A stretch of DNA of 64,000 nucleotides from the NCBI RefSeq assembly GCF_024339125.1, contig NZ_CP101417.1, positions 4,847,001 through 4,911,000 on the forward strand, read 5' to 3'. The position numbers and the translations under genes were made by a program. Positions 49,977 to 58,768 of this stretch are shown here, one piece after another. The first letter of the stretch is position 1; every line of letters starts with the position of its first letter. The notes beneath the pieces are model-generated. The model searched no databases. It was not told the origin of the DNA and worked only from the letters and a program-made list of their open reading frames with translations. Source of the DNA: Xanthomonas hortorum. GTDB taxonomy: Bacteria; Pseudomonadota; Gammaproteobacteria; Xanthomonadales; Xanthomonadaceae.

Positions 49977-50306
49977 CAGCCGATGGCGCTGCGGCGCCAC
50001 ATGGATACGTAGGAGCGGACCCGGCCGCGACGAGGCGTTACCCGCCAGTCGCCGATAAGGTGTTCCCGGGTAGCGCGCCGTCGCGGCCAGGTCCGCTCCT
50101 ACGAAGGCTGCCCCGCAACGGCGGGCCCTTGCCCGGGTGTGCACCAAGCGGCGAGGCACACCGCGCGACTGCGTGACCGGCGATGGCGCGCCGTCTGGAT
50201 CGGCTCGCAGCACGAACACGACCGCTTCGATGTCGACCTGCGGCACCCCTCCATACGCATGCGAATGTTATGCTGCGCATCTGCCCTTGCCATGGAATCT
50301 GGCCGC
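49977..50306. other. Gap carrying a REP-like element, upstream of the DUF4442 gene
   Basis: The 330-base gap holds the REP-like palindrome at 50009-50102; the rest, up to the DUF4442 start, shows no gene or clear promoter. Confidence 0.4.
50009..50102. repeat. REP-like palindromic element (copy 2)
   Basis: GTAGGAGCGGACCCGGCCGC at 50009 and its near-exact reverse complement ending at 50102 (one mismatch in 22) frame a 50-base spacer that has its own small GC-rich pairing. It is the same family as 9641-9708. Confidence 0.75.
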
Positions 50307-50756
50307 ATGCGCGCTTCACTGTTCAAGCTCGGCATCAACCTGTGGCCGCCGTATCTGTTCGCCGGCATCCACGTCACCGTGCTGTCGGCCGATTACCGCT
50401 ATGCACGCGTGGAGCTGCGCCAGCGCCCGTGGAATCGCAACTACGTCGGCACCCATTTCGGCGGCAGCCTGTTCGCAATGACCGACCCGTTCTGGATGCT
50501 GCTGACCATGCAGAACCTGGGGCGCGACTACTACGTCTGGGACAAGGCCGGCAGCATTGAATTCGTCAAACCCGGGCGCGGCACGGTGAGCGCGGATTTC
50601 GTCATCGACGACGGCATGCTCACCGAATTGCGTCAGGCCACGGCCAGCGGCGAAAAACATCTGCGCTGGTTCGAAAACGACGTGCACAACCGTGCGGGCG
50701 AGGTGGTCGCGCGGGTGCGCAAGCAGTTGTACGTCAAGCGCAAACCGGCACGCTGA
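50307..50756 (+). CDS. DUF4442 hotdog-fold protein (thioesterase-like)
   Basis: The 149-residue protein has the DUF4442 pattern: RPWNRNYVGTHFGGSLFAM with the central hotdog helix, then DPFWMLLTMQNLGRDYYVWDK and a C-terminal VVARVRKQLYVKRK strand. A thioesterase role is suggested by the fold only; the catalytic residue is not certain. Start at 50307 or at the ATG five codons upstream (50292). Confidence 0.8.
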   Translation: MRASLFKLGINLWPPYLFAGIHVTVLSADYRYARVELRQRPWNRNYVGTHFGGSLFAMTDPFWMLLTMQNLGRDYYVWDKAGSIEFVKPGRGTVSADFVIDDGMLTELRQATASGEKHLRWFENDVHNRAGEVVARVRKQLYVKRKPAR

Positions 50757-50927
50757 AGCGCGCATCCACCGCATCACTGGCTGGCGCGAACACACGTACC
50801 GGTTCGAAGCGCGTCTGCGCGATGTGATCGTGGCGTGCGTAACACCGTCATCGCCGCGCGCACGCTCACGAGCTGTTGCGCGCTGCCTGCAGATTCTGAG
50901 GGCTCTCAACCCACATGGACTGCCTGC

Positions 50928-51167
50928 ATGAAAACGATCAACGTCATCACCCTGGTGCTTCTTATCGTCGGCGGCATCAACTGGGGCCTGGTCGGCCTGT
51001 TCCAGTTGGATCTGGTCGCCACGCTGTTTGGCGGGCAGGACGCGCTGCTGTCGCGTGTGGTTTACACGCTGGTCGGCGTCTCTGCGTTGTGGCAGCTGGT
51101 CCCGCTGTTCCGCAACGACCACACCGCGACCGATCACCACACCAGCCCGCACGTGCGTAATTCGTAA
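50928..51167 (+). CDS. DUF378 small membrane protein
   Basis: The 79-residue protein has two transmembrane helices (about 5-25 and 42-62) separated by GLFQLDLVATLFGG, the DUF378 signature, and a polar His/Thr tail. Function unknown. The ATG follows a weak ribosome-binding site. A strong hairpin (51255-51284) follows. Confidence 0.85.
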   Translation: MKTINVITLVLLIVGGINWGLVGLFQLDLVATLFGGQDALLSRVVYTLVGVSALWQLVPLFRNDHTATDHHTSPHVRNS

Positions 51168-51254
51168 GCGTGCATCACCCGGCATGCAGCGTTGAGATGT
51201 CGCTGTCAGCCTGCAGCTTTCAATCCGCAATTGCAGTAGGCAACTGATCGATGA

Positions 51255-51284
51255 CACGACGCCGGCACACTCGCCGGCGTCGTG
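51255..51284. terminator. Perfect 12-bp hairpin after the DUF378 gene
   Basis: CACGACGCCGGC and GCCGGCGTCGTG flank a six-base loop, 88 bases after the stop codon. No T run follows, so it is a terminator candidate only. Confidence 0.5.
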
Positions 51285-51359
51285 CTGTGTGGCGCACGTG
51301 CTTTGCGTCTTGGCGCGTGGTCGGCAAGAATCAGTCACCTTCTCCGCTTGGCTGCCTTC

Positions 51360-52268
51360 ATGCTCCTGCGCACCTTAGCTTCCGCCTGCCTGCTCGCGTT
51401 GTTGTTGCCCGCTGCCGCCAATGCGGCCTATCGCAGCCCGCAACAGATTCTGGACAGCTCGCCGGCCAGCGCATGGCGTGTGCTCGACCCGGACCGCACG
51501 CTGTACATGGAACTGGACGGAGGCCGGGTGATCATCGAACTGGCGCCGCAATTTGCGCCCGCGCATGTGGGCAACATCCACACCCTGGCGCACGAGCGCT
51601 TCTGGGACGGGCTGACCATCTATCGCTCGCAGGACAACTTCGTGGTGCAGTTCGGCGACCCGGATGGCGAAACCCCGGCCAAGGCCAAGTCGCTGGGCTC
51701 GGCGAAGACGCATCTGCCGGCCGAATTCGAACGCGCATCGCAGGGCCTGGATTTTCAGCGCCTGCCCGACAGCGATGGCTGGGCGCCGCAGGTGGGCTTT
51801 GTCGATGGCTTTCCGGTTGGCCGTGACAGCGCCAGTGGCAAGACCTGGCTGGCGCATTGCTACGGCACGTTGGGCGCCGGCCGCAACAACGACGAAGACA
51901 GCAGCATCGGCGCCGAGTTGTATGTGGTCACCGGGCAATCGCCGCGCCAGCTGGACCGCAACATCACCGTAGTCGGCCGCGTGGTCAAAGGCATGGAATT
52001 ATTGAGCGTGACGCCGCGCGGCCCGGACCCGATGGGTTTCTACGAAGACCCCGCGCAACGCGCACCGATCCGCGCCATTCGCCTGGCCAGCGAAGTGCCG
52101 CTGCCCGAGCGCACTCCTTTGCAGTTATTGCGCACCGATAGCCAGACCTTCCGCGACGTGGCCGAAGCGCGCCGCAATCGCAAGGACGATTTCTACAAGC
52201 GTCCTGCCGGGCATATCGATCTGTGCAATGTGCCGTTGCCGGTGCGCGCGCCGCCGGCGGCCGGCTGA
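51360..52268 (+). CDS. Periplasmic cyclophilin-type peptidyl-prolyl isomerase
   Basis: The 302-residue protein has a signal peptide (cleaved near Ala-Asn-Ala, residue 22) and a cyclophilin domain with [37 protein letters not shown] and a C-terminal [15 protein letters not shown]. It should accelerate proline isomerisation in periplasmic folding. There is a larger insertion around residues 110-160 and a C-terminal extension of about 60 residues (from 240) not found in the small PpiA. ATG at 51360. Confidence 0.88.
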   Translation: MLLRTLASACLLALLLPAAANAAYRSPQQILDSSPASAWRVLDPDRTLYMELDGGRVIIELAPQFAPAHVGNIHTLAHERFWDGLTIYRSQDNFVVQFGDPDGETPAKAKSLGSAKTHLPAEFERASQGLDFQRLPDSDGWAPQVGFVDGFPVGRDSASGKTWLAHCYGTLGAGRNNDEDSSIGAELYVVTGQSPRQLDRNITVVGRVVKGMELLSVTPRGPDPMGFYEDPAQRAPIRAIRLASEVPLPERTPLQLLRTDSQTFRDVAEARRNRKDDFYKRPAGHIDLCNVPLPVRAPPAAG

Positions 52269-52294
52269 TTCGGGATTCGGGATTCGGGATTCGG
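52267..52294. repeat. Heptamer repeat, four perfect GATTCGG units
   Basis: GATTCGG is repeated four times in tandem across the cyclophilin stop codon (the TGA at 52266-52268 is in the first unit). It lies between the convergent cyclophilin and EamA transporter genes. Confidence 0.75.
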
Positions 52295-52351
52295 GAAAGC
52301 ATAGCCAGGCTCAGCTATTTTCAGACCTGCGCGCATGCTTAGCGTGCTCGC

Positions 52352-53239
52352 TCAGCGGGCGCGCTGACTGAAGGCCACGCTGCCCAGGATCAGCACCGCG
52401 GCCACCAGCATGGTCCAGGTCAACGGCTCGCCCAGCAGCGACCACGCCAGTAATGCGCCGAACACCGGCACCAGATAGGTCACCGTGGAGGCCCGCGCCG
52501 GGCCGATGCGCTGGATCAACCGGTAATACATCAAAAACGCCAACCCGGTGCACACCACACCGAGTGCGGTGGCGCAGGCCCAGGCCACCGCCGGCACCGG
52601 CGTGGTCGGCCACTGCCACCACGCCAGCGGTGCCAGCAGCAAGGCGCTGCAGCCCAGCGTGGATGCCGCCGATGCGGCCGGTGGCAGATCGCCCATATGG
52701 CGCTTCACCAGGTTGTAGCCGATGCCGTACAGCAGCGACGCGGTGGCGCCAGCCAGCGCCGCAGGCCCCACGCTCAATCCAGCCGACTTGCCGGTGGCCA
52801 ACACCAGCACGCCGATGAAACCGATCAGCAACGCCAGCGCGCGACGCGTGCCGATCTTCTCGCCGAAAAACAGAAACGCGATCAATGCGGTGAACAACAC
52901 CGTCATCGCATTGCAGATCGCACCGACCGCAGCCGGCGCGTGTTGCGCACCCCAGGCGAACAACAAAAACGGCAATGCCGAGTTGAGCACGCCGATCGCC
53001 GCCAGCATCGGCCAGCGATGCAGGGGAAAGCGCTCGCGCGCCAGCCACAGAAACGGCAACAGCACCAACGCACCCAGCGCCAGGCGAATTTCCACCAGCA
53101 CCACGGTGCCGAACTTGGGCGCGGCTACGCGCATGAACAGGAACGAGCAGCCCCAGACGATGCCGAGGAAACCCAGTTCCAGCGGGGTGCGCCATTCGCG
53201 TGTTACCGCTCCCGGCTGTGTCGACGGTTGCGCACTCAT
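52352..53239 (-). CDS. EamA-family (DMT superfamily) transporter
   Basis: The 295-residue protein has about ten transmembrane helices arranged as two EamA repeats, with the family phrase GAQHAPAAVGAICNAMTVLF in the first and IQRIGPARASTVTYLVPVF in the second. Such carriers export small metabolites or amino acids; the substrate is unknown. It is divergent from a LysR regulator, which probably controls it. Confidence 0.87.
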   Translation of the reverse strand: MSAQPSTQPGAVTREWRTPLELGFLGIVWGCSFLFMRVAAPKFGTVVLVEIRLALGALVLLPFLWLARERFPLHRWPMLAAIGVLNSALPFLLFAWGAQHAPAAVGAICNAMTVLFTALIAFLFFGEKIGTRRALALLIGFIGVLVLATGKSAGLSVGPAALAGATASLLYGIGYNLVKRHMGDLPPAASAASTLGCSALLLAPLAWWQWPTTPVPAVAWACATALGVVCTGLAFLMYYRLIQRIGPARASTVTYLVPVFGALLAWSLLGEPLTWTMLVAAVLILGSVAFSQRAR

Positions 53240-53342
53240 GAACGTGCCTCCGGGCGCTGCCGTGGTGTGCTGAAACCGCAGGAAACAACACCAGGCAGGC
53301 AAACGGACATGGCACGATCATCGCTAAGGGGTAATGCAGCAT

Positions 53343-53354
53343 CGGTTGCAACCG
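53343..53354. promoter_or_regulatory. Palindrome CGGTTGCAACCG between EamA and lysR genes
   Basis: A perfect 12-base palindrome sits in the 170-base divergent gap, 56 bases before the LysR start. It could be part of the LysR operator; LysR sites usually show T-N11-A, so this is only a candidate. Confidence 0.4.
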
Positions 53355-53409
53355 CAGGCACGACAAGCGCGTAATATCGAGGCGAGCCACAAATCTCACT
53401 CATGCCTCG

Positions 53410-54402
53410 ATGAATCTGCGTCCGACCCTGTTACCTGCGCTGGGCGTGTTTGTCGCCGCTGCGCGCCACCAGAACTTCGCGCATGCCGCCGAAGAACTGC
53501 ACCTCACTGCCAGTGCGGTCAGCCACCACGTGCGCAAGCTCGAAGCACTGTTGGGCGCAACCTTGTTCCAGCGCCTGCCGCGCGGGGTCAAGCTCACCGC
53601 AGAGGGGCGTCAACTGGCCGATTCCGCCAGTGCCGCGCTGGCCGAAATCGCTGCGGTGGCCGGCAACCTGCATCCACGCGAAGACGCCATCCCGCTGCGC
53701 GTGACCACACTGCGTTCGCTGTCGTATTGCTGGCTGTTGCCGCGGCTGCCGCGCTTTTGTCGCGCGCACCCGCATATCCGCATGGACCTGCAATCGGACG
53801 CGGCGTTTTCGCGCTTCGAAGAAGGTGGCCCGGACCTGGGCATTCGCTATGGCCAGGGCGCGTGGCCCGGATTGACCTCGCATCATCTGATGGACGACGA
53901 GTTGTTCCCGGTGGCCTCGCCGTCCTTGCCGGAGGTTGCCGCACTGCGTACGCCGGCGCAGATCGCGCAATTGCCACTGCTGAGCGACATGTCGCCGCAA
54001 GGCTGGCGCGACTGGTTCCGCGCCGCGCAGGTGCGCGGCACCACGTTGCCGCCGATGCACACCTTCAACGACAGCACCGATGCCATGCGCGCCGCAGTCT
54101 ATGGCCTGGGCGCAGTGCTGGCGCGCAAGCACATCGCGCAACCGTATCTGCAGCGCTACGAACTGGTGCGCCTGCCCGGCCCCACCCTCAAGGCACGCTA
54201 CGCCTACTACATCGTGCACCCCAGCCATCGCGTTCCCAGTCCTGCAGCGACGGCCTTTATCGACTGGCTCAAACGCGAAGCACTGGACGAACGCACGCCG
54301 ATGCCGGCGCTGCCGGCCGAGTTGGTGACGTTGCCGGAAAGCGAGACCTTGAGTGAGGCGCGTGTGGGTCGACGATCGCGCAAGGCGTCGGCGTCGGAAT
54401 GA
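53410..54402 (+). CDS. LysR-family transcriptional regulator
   Basis: The 330-residue protein has an N-terminal winged helix (FVAAARHQNFAHAAEELHLT and SAVSHHVRKLE, residues 14-49) and a periplasmic-binding-type effector domain (about 90-295); the basic C-terminal tail (315-330) is unusual. Its helix-turn-helix resembles the GcvA branch. It is divergent from the EamA transporter gene and likely regulates it. Effector unknown. Confidence 0.9.
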   Translation: MNLRPTLLPALGVFVAAARHQNFAHAAEELHLTASAVSHHVRKLEALLGATLFQRLPRGVKLTAEGRQLADSASAALAEIAAVAGNLHPREDAIPLRVTTLRSLSYCWLLPRLPRFCRAHPHIRMDLQSDAAFSRFEEGGPDLGIRYGQGAWPGLTSHHLMDDELFPVASPSLPEVAALRTPAQIAQLPLLSDMSPQGWRDWFRAAQVRGTTLPPMHTFNDSTDAMRAAVYGLGAVLARKHIAQPYLQRYELVRLPGPTLKARYAYYIVHPSHRVPSPAATAFIDWLKREALDERTPMPALPAELVTLPESETLSEARVGRRSRKASASE

Positions 54403-54854
54403 GGTCGCGCAGGAATCGTCTTTGCATACAACACGGCGCGAGCATTCCTTCTGCCGCCGGGACATTGCCTCCTCCATGGGAGAAGGTGCCCGAAGGAGCA
54501 GCGAAGTCTGGATCTGCTGTCCCTTCTCCCTCCGGGAGAAGGTGCCCCGAAGGGGCGGATGAGGGTACGAGCGAAGCCTGGCAGAGTTTGAGTGCAAGTG
54601 TGGCTTCGCCCCGTACCCTCACCCCAACCCCTCTCCCGCAGGAGAGGGGCTTTTTGGTTGCGCCGGGGGATCTGAAGACGCGCGCGTCAGTGGCGCACAA
54701 GCATTGCCTTGGCACCCCACAGGAGAGGGGCTTCATGTCGAGCGGGAAAGCGCTCGTTGGGCTACACAGTCGATGGAGCATCTAACGCGCACCATCACCT
54801 CGTTTTTTCCTGTCGATGCCTAGGCTTTAGCTCCCCAACCTCTAGGACATTCCC
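54403..54854. other. Repeat-rich gap with 130-bp element relatives
   Basis: The 452-base gap contains a 54522-54651 copy of the 130-bp repeat, a truncated fragment of its right end near 54714-54736, and a partial left end before 54522. No coding frame is supported. Confidence 0.45.
54522..54655. repeat. 130-bp intergenic repeat (diverged copy)
   Basis: CCTTCTCCCTCCGGGAGAAGG at the left and CCCCTCTCCCGCAGGAGAGG at the right are both self-complementary, with TACCCTCACCCCAACCC before the right end. It matches the two tandem copies near 58.5 kb in layout but differs in the middle. Ends in TTTTT, so it may also terminate transcription. Confidence 0.6.
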
Positions 54855-55148
54855 ATGCCAACTCTTCGCATGCGTATCACCGGCACCGACGACGACGCGC
54901 GTGCCATTGCCAATCTGCTGCAAAGCATCGAAGGCATCGAGCACGTGGAGGAAGTGGACGATCTGATGCCGCATCTGGACGACGACGATTCCAGCTCGGC
55001 AGGTCTGTCCGACGACGAAGGTCCGGGCAGCCACGAGTTCGAAGTGGAAGCCGGCAACGAAGCCACCGCGCAGAAGGTGCGCGATGCCGTGCAGGAACTG
55101 GCGCTGCAGCTGGACGTGTTTGTCGAATACGAAGTCGACGAAGGCTGA
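54855..55148 (+). CDS. Small acidic protein, no recognised family
   Basis: The 97-residue protein is strongly acidic (an uninterrupted Asp run near residue 42) with an N-terminal and a C-terminal beta-alpha element (LRMRITGTDDDARAIANLLQ, and FEVEAGNEATAQKVRDAVQE), suggesting a ferredoxin-like or ACT-like fold. The ATG has no strong Shine-Dalgarno. Its sequence is regular enough to be coding, but function is unknown. Confidence 0.7.
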   Translation: MPTLRMRITGTDDDARAIANLLQSIEGIEHVEEVDDLMPHLDDDDSSSAGLSDDEGPGSHEFEVEAGNEATAQKVRDAVQELALQLDVFVEYEVDEG

Positions 55149-55370
55149 GCACGCCGTAGCGACGACTGCGCGGACATGGCGCACGCGCGGTCCTCGCTCA
55201 GCGGGTTGCATCACAACGTTCGCTGCAACGCCGCCTGCGTCAGGCAGGCGGCGCGCGCACGCACTCTCGCTTTCTAAATAAAGCCTAGCACGTGCAAGCT
55301 GGTGCAGCATCGCCGACCAGCTTGACCACTAGACCGAAAATGTTGCGCTGAGCCCGGCAGCTTCTCGACG

Positions 55371-56177
55371 TCACCGCGCAATGCGGCGCCGCCGCGCACG
55401 CCAGCGCCAGGCCTGCAGCAGCAACCAGCCGGCAATCACCGCGACCACGGCGACCGGCAGCAATGCCGCAACCGCGCGAATCACGAACGCCACGCTGGAC
55501 GCGAACACCTGGCCGAACTCAGCGCCCGCTTCGGCAATCTCGCCCCTGCCCTGCTCGCCGCCGGTGCTGCGGAAGTTGAGCGTGAGCAGTTGCGTGCGCA
55601 CACGGCGTTGTTGCTGCGCCGCTTCTTGCTGAGTCTGTTGCGCCTCGGCTTCGATTTCGGCCAGGCGCTTGGACAATGCCAGCAGATCGGTCACCGCCAG
55701 ATCGCGGCGTTGCTGCAGTTCGAGCAGGCGTGCGTGTTCTTTCTGCAAACGCGCCTGCGCCAGGCCGGTGTCGGCGATCTGCTGCGCCAGGTCCTCGGCG
55801 CGCGTGCTGCGCGCAGCGACATCGCCGTGCTGGCCGGCCAGTTGCACCATCGGCTCGATGCCATCTGGCGCCAGCCGCACGCTGACGCTGCCGCTGGGGT
55901 CGCGACCACCCGTTTGTTCGACTGCCAGCAACGCGCAGTCGCCGAACTGCGCCGTCTGGCAGGCATTGCGCACCGCCACGATGCGTTGGCCGATCTGGTC
56001 GGCGGGCAGCTCAATGCGCACATCGTGCTCATACGCCAATGCGTTGCCTTGCGCGGCGGGCGGCGCCGGCGCTGGAGCGCCACCGTCTGCGGCCATCTCC
56101 GCCGAGTGTCGCGCACATCCACTCAGTGCCCAGCCCAGCAGCAACCCGACCGCGTAACGCTGCACGCCGCGCCTCAT
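55371..56177 (-). CDS. DUF4349 lipoprotein
   Basis: The 268-residue protein has a lipoprotein signal with lipobox LSGC (Cys21), a DUF4349 domain, a coiled coil (about 145-195, LQKEHARLLELQQRRDLAV) and a C-terminal transmembrane helix followed by an Arg-rich tail. Family function is unknown. Its ATG overlaps the stop codon of the GFA gene (ATGA), so they are translationally coupled. An isolated gene beyond that. Confidence 0.82.
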   Translation of the reverse strand: MRRGVQRYAVGLLLGWALSGCARHSAEMAADGGAPAPAPPAAQGNALAYEHDVRIELPADQIGQRIVAVRNACQTAQFGDCALLAVEQTGGRDPSGSVSVRLAPDGIEPMVQLAGQHGDVAARSTRAEDLAQQIADTGLAQARLQKEHARLLELQQRRDLAVTDLLALSKRLAEIEAEAQQTQQEAAQQQRRVRTQLLTLNFRSTGGEQGRGEIAEAGAEFGQVFASSVAFVIRAVAALLPVAVVAVIAGWLLLQAWRWRARRRRIAR

Positions 56178-56530
56178 CGGCTGGCTCCATCGACCGCATG
56201 TACCCGCAACGCGGACAGATCCAGAGTGGGAAGGCAGCGCACATTGACCGCCACACTGGCCTCGCCGGTTCGGGGATTCATGCCCTCGCTGAACGGGGCA
56301 ATGCCGCAGTGCGGGCAATGATGATGATCGACGTGATGCTGATTGAAGCGGTAGGTTCCCAGCGCCTCCGACTCACTCCGCAGACGCAGTTGCGTGCGCG
56401 TCCCGAACCACAGCAGGCCGCCGCGGCGACGGCACAACGAACAATTGCAGTCGTACGCCTCGGTGATCGGCGCATCGGTCTGAAGATCGAACGCGATGCG
56501 TCCGCAATGACAGCTACCGGCGTAGTGCAT
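56174..56530 (-). CDS. GFA/CENP-V family zinc protein
   Basis: The 118-residue protein has the Cys pattern of the glutathione-dependent formaldehyde-activating (GFA)/CENP-V fold: CHCGRI, CNCSLCRRRG and CPHCG, which bind zinc. Typical members are small and of unsettled function, some linked to glutathione adducts of formaldehyde. No formaldehyde dehydrogenase is in view. Divergent from the DUF885 gene; overlaps the DUF4349 start by four bases. Confidence 0.88.
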   Translation of the reverse strand: MHYAGSCHCGRIAFDLQTDAPITEAYDCNCSLCRRRGGLLWFGTRTQLRLRSESEALGTYRFNQHHVDHHHCPHCGIAPFSEGMNPRTGEASVAVNVRCLPTLDLSALRVHAVDGASR

Positions 56531-56628
56531 GGTGATCCTCCTTGGAATCAGGCCACTCTAAACCAATGGCGGATGCGGACAAGCGCGCACATGCCTATGC
56601 TGGCGGATTGCTTCGATCGGAATCCACC

Positions 56629-58434
56629 ATGCGTCAACGCCTGCTCGTCCTCGCCCTGCTCGCCGGCCTCAGCGCCTGCCAGCAGCAGCCCGAATCACCG
56701 CGCGCCGGCACCAGTGATGCCAGCACCCAGGAGGCGCAGACGCCGGACGCGCGCTTTGCCGCACTGTCAAAGCGTGCGCTCGACACCTGGATGCAGCTGT
56801 CGCCGGTCACCGCCACCCAGACCGGCGATCACCGCTTCGACACGCAGATCGACGACCTGAGCACTGCCGGTCGTCAGCGCAGCCTGGATGCGGGCAAACA
56901 ACTGCTGGCCGAGCTGGATGCCATCGAGGTGGCCAAGCTGTCGCGCGAGAACCAGGTCGATGCCGCGATCCTGCGCAATCAGCTGCAATCGGAAATCTGG
57001 AACACCGAGGTGCTGCAGAGCTGGGCCTGGGACCCGCAGGTCTACAACGGCCTGGCCGGCAGTGCGCTGTACGGCCTGATGGCGCGCGAGTTCGCGCCGC
57101 TGCCCGAGCGGCTGACCTCGGCCACCCAGCGCATGGAGAAGATTCCCGGCATTTTTGCGCAGGCGCGCGAGAACCTGGACCCGGCCCGCGTGCCGAAGAT
57201 CCACGCCGAGACGGTGGCCAAGCAGAACAAGGGCATCCTCAGCATCGTCGATACCTTCATCGCACCCAACATCGGCCAGCTCGGCCCGATCGAAGCCGCG
57301 CGCGCGCAGGCGGCCATCGACAAGCTGCGCAAGGCCGTGGCCGAGCAGCAGACCTGGCTGGACACCGTGCTGGTGCCCAATGCCAAGGGCGATTTCCGCG
57401 TCGGCGCGCAACTCTACGATCAGAAGCTGAAATTCGCGCTGCTGTCGTCGCTGTCGCGTGCCGACATCAAGCAGCGCGCCGAGTCCGAACTCAAGCGTGT
57501 GCGCAGCGAGATGTACGGCATCGCCCGCACGGTGCTCAAGGACAAGCCCGGCGCACCGAAACTGCCCGCTGCCCCCAGCGACGATCAGCAGCAGGCCGCG
57601 ATCGAAGCAGCGCTGGAACTGGCCTATGCCGACAAGCCGGCCCGCGACAAGGTAGTGGACGCAGCCAAGGCCGCACTGGCGCAGTCCACCGAATTCGTGC
57701 GCCAGAAGGATTTGATGACGCTGCCCGATTCGCCGGTGGACATCATCCTGATGCCGGAATTCCAGCGCGGCGTGGCGGTGGCGTACTGCGATTCGCCCGG
57801 CCCGCTCGACAAGAATCTCAAGACCTTCTATGCGGTGTCGCCGATTCCCGACGACTGGAACGAGAAGCAGGTCGATTCCTTCCTGCGCGAATACAACAGC
57901 CGCATGATCCACCTGCTCAGCATTCACGAAGGCACCCCTGGCCATTACCTGGAAGGCTGGCACTCGGGCAAATTCCCCTCCACGCTACGTGCAGTGCTGC
58001 GCTCAGGCATGTTCGCCGAGGGTTGGGCGGTCTACACCGAGCGCATGATGCAGGAGCAGGGGTATCTGGATAACGACCCGTTATTCCATTTGGTGCAGCT
58101 CAAGTTCTACCTGCGCAGCATTGCCAACGCCATCCTCGACCAGGGCGTGCATGTGGACGGCTGGGAGCGCGACAAGGCGATGCACCTGATGACCCACGAC
58201 ACCTTCCAGCAAGAGAGCGAAGCCTCGGGCAAGTGGGTGCGTGCGCAACTGTCGTCCGCACAATTGCCAACCTACTTCGTCGGCGTGCAGGAACATCTGG
58301 ATACGCGCAAGGCAGTGCAGGCCAAGCTGGGCGACAGCTTCAATCTCAAGGCCTACCACGACCAGATGCTGTCGTACGGCGCCCCACCGGTGCGCTTTGC
58401 ACGCGAGTTGATGTTGGATCAGCCGATCGAGTGA
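56629..58434 (+). CDS. DUF885 family lipoprotein peptidase-like protein
   Basis: The 601-residue protein has a lipoprotein signal with lipobox LSAC (about Cys17), then a long helical DUF885 domain. HEGTPGH (433-439) is a HExxxH-type metal site of this family, followed by EGWAVYTERMM. DUF885 proteins are viewed as metallopeptidases, some acting on short peptides. It is the fourth M13/HExxH-type secreted peptidase gene group in the window. ATG at 56629. The gene is followed by two 130-bp repeats. Confidence 0.88.
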   Translation: MRQRLLVLALLAGLSACQQQPESPRAGTSDASTQEAQTPDARFAALSKRALDTWMQLSPVTATQTGDHRFDTQIDDLSTAGRQRSLDAGKQLLAELDAIEVAKLSRENQVDAAILRNQLQSEIWNTEVLQSWAWDPQVYNGLAGSALYGLMAREFAPLPERLTSATQRMEKIPGIFAQARENLDPARVPKIHAETVAKQNKGILSIVDTFIAPNIGQLGPIEAARAQAAIDKLRKAVAEQQTWLDTVLVPNAKGDFRVGAQLYDQKLKFALLSSLSRADIKQRAESELKRVRSEMYGIARTVLKDKPGAPKLPAAPSDDQQQAAIEAALELAYADKPARDKVVDAAKAALAQSTEFVRQKDLMTLPDSPVDIILMPEFQRGVAVAYCDSPGPLDKNLKTFYAVSPIPDDWNEKQVDSFLREYNSRMIHLLSIHEGTPGHYLEGWHSGKFPSTLRAVLRSGMFAEGWAVYTERMMQEQGYLDNDPLFHLVQLKFYLRSIANAILDQGVHVDGWERDKAMHLMTHDTFQQESEASGKWVRAQLSSAQLPTYFVGVQEHLDTRKAVQAKLGDSFNLKAYHDQMLSYGAPPVRFARELMLDQPIE

Positions 58435-58440
58435 CCGCGT

Positions 58441-58571
58441 CCTTCTCCCCTCGGGAGAAGGTGCCCCGCAGGGGCGGATGAGGCTACGGGCGAAGCTTCG
58501 TGTGGCCCAACTAGCGAGTAGCTTCGCTCCGTACCCTCACCCCAACCCCTCTCCCGACGGGAGAGGGGCTT
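58441..58571. repeat. 130-bp intergenic repeat, tandem copy 1
   Basis: It begins CCTTCTCCCCTCGGGAGAAG (self-complementary) and ends CCCCTCTCCCGACGGGAGAG plus GGGCTT (also self-complementary), with GGCGGATGAGGCTACGGGCG between. It is nearly identical to the next copy. Confidence 0.8.
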
Positions 58572-58591
58572 AATGAAGAGCTGCCTACATC

Positions 58592-58721
58592 CCTTCTCCC
58601 CTCGGGAGAAGGTGCCCCGCAGGGGCGGATGAGGCTACGGGCGAAGCTTCGTGTGGCCCAACTAGCGAGTGGCTTCGCTCGGTACCCTCACCCCAACCCC
58701 TCTCCCGACGGAGAGGGGCTT
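58592..58721. repeat. 130-bp intergenic repeat, tandem copy 2
   Basis: Differs from copy 1 at a few positions (one base missing from the right hairpin, an A/G and a C/G change near the middle). Tandem near-identity indicates recent duplication. Confidence 0.8.
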
Positions 58722-58768
58722 GCCAGTGCCGTTGTTGCGCGTTTTAAGCAATCTACCAACCAACTACA

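Larger units (their letters stand above)
58435..58768. other. Gap made up of two 130-bp repeats
   Basis: The 334-base gap between the DUF885 gene and the convergent ABC transporter gene is almost entirely the two repeats at 58441 and 58592 with a 20-base spacer, then about 45 unremarkable bases. Confidence 0.5.

Noticed and set aside
52267..52294. Heptamer tandem as a CRISPR array
   Set aside because: Units are 7 bases without spacers.
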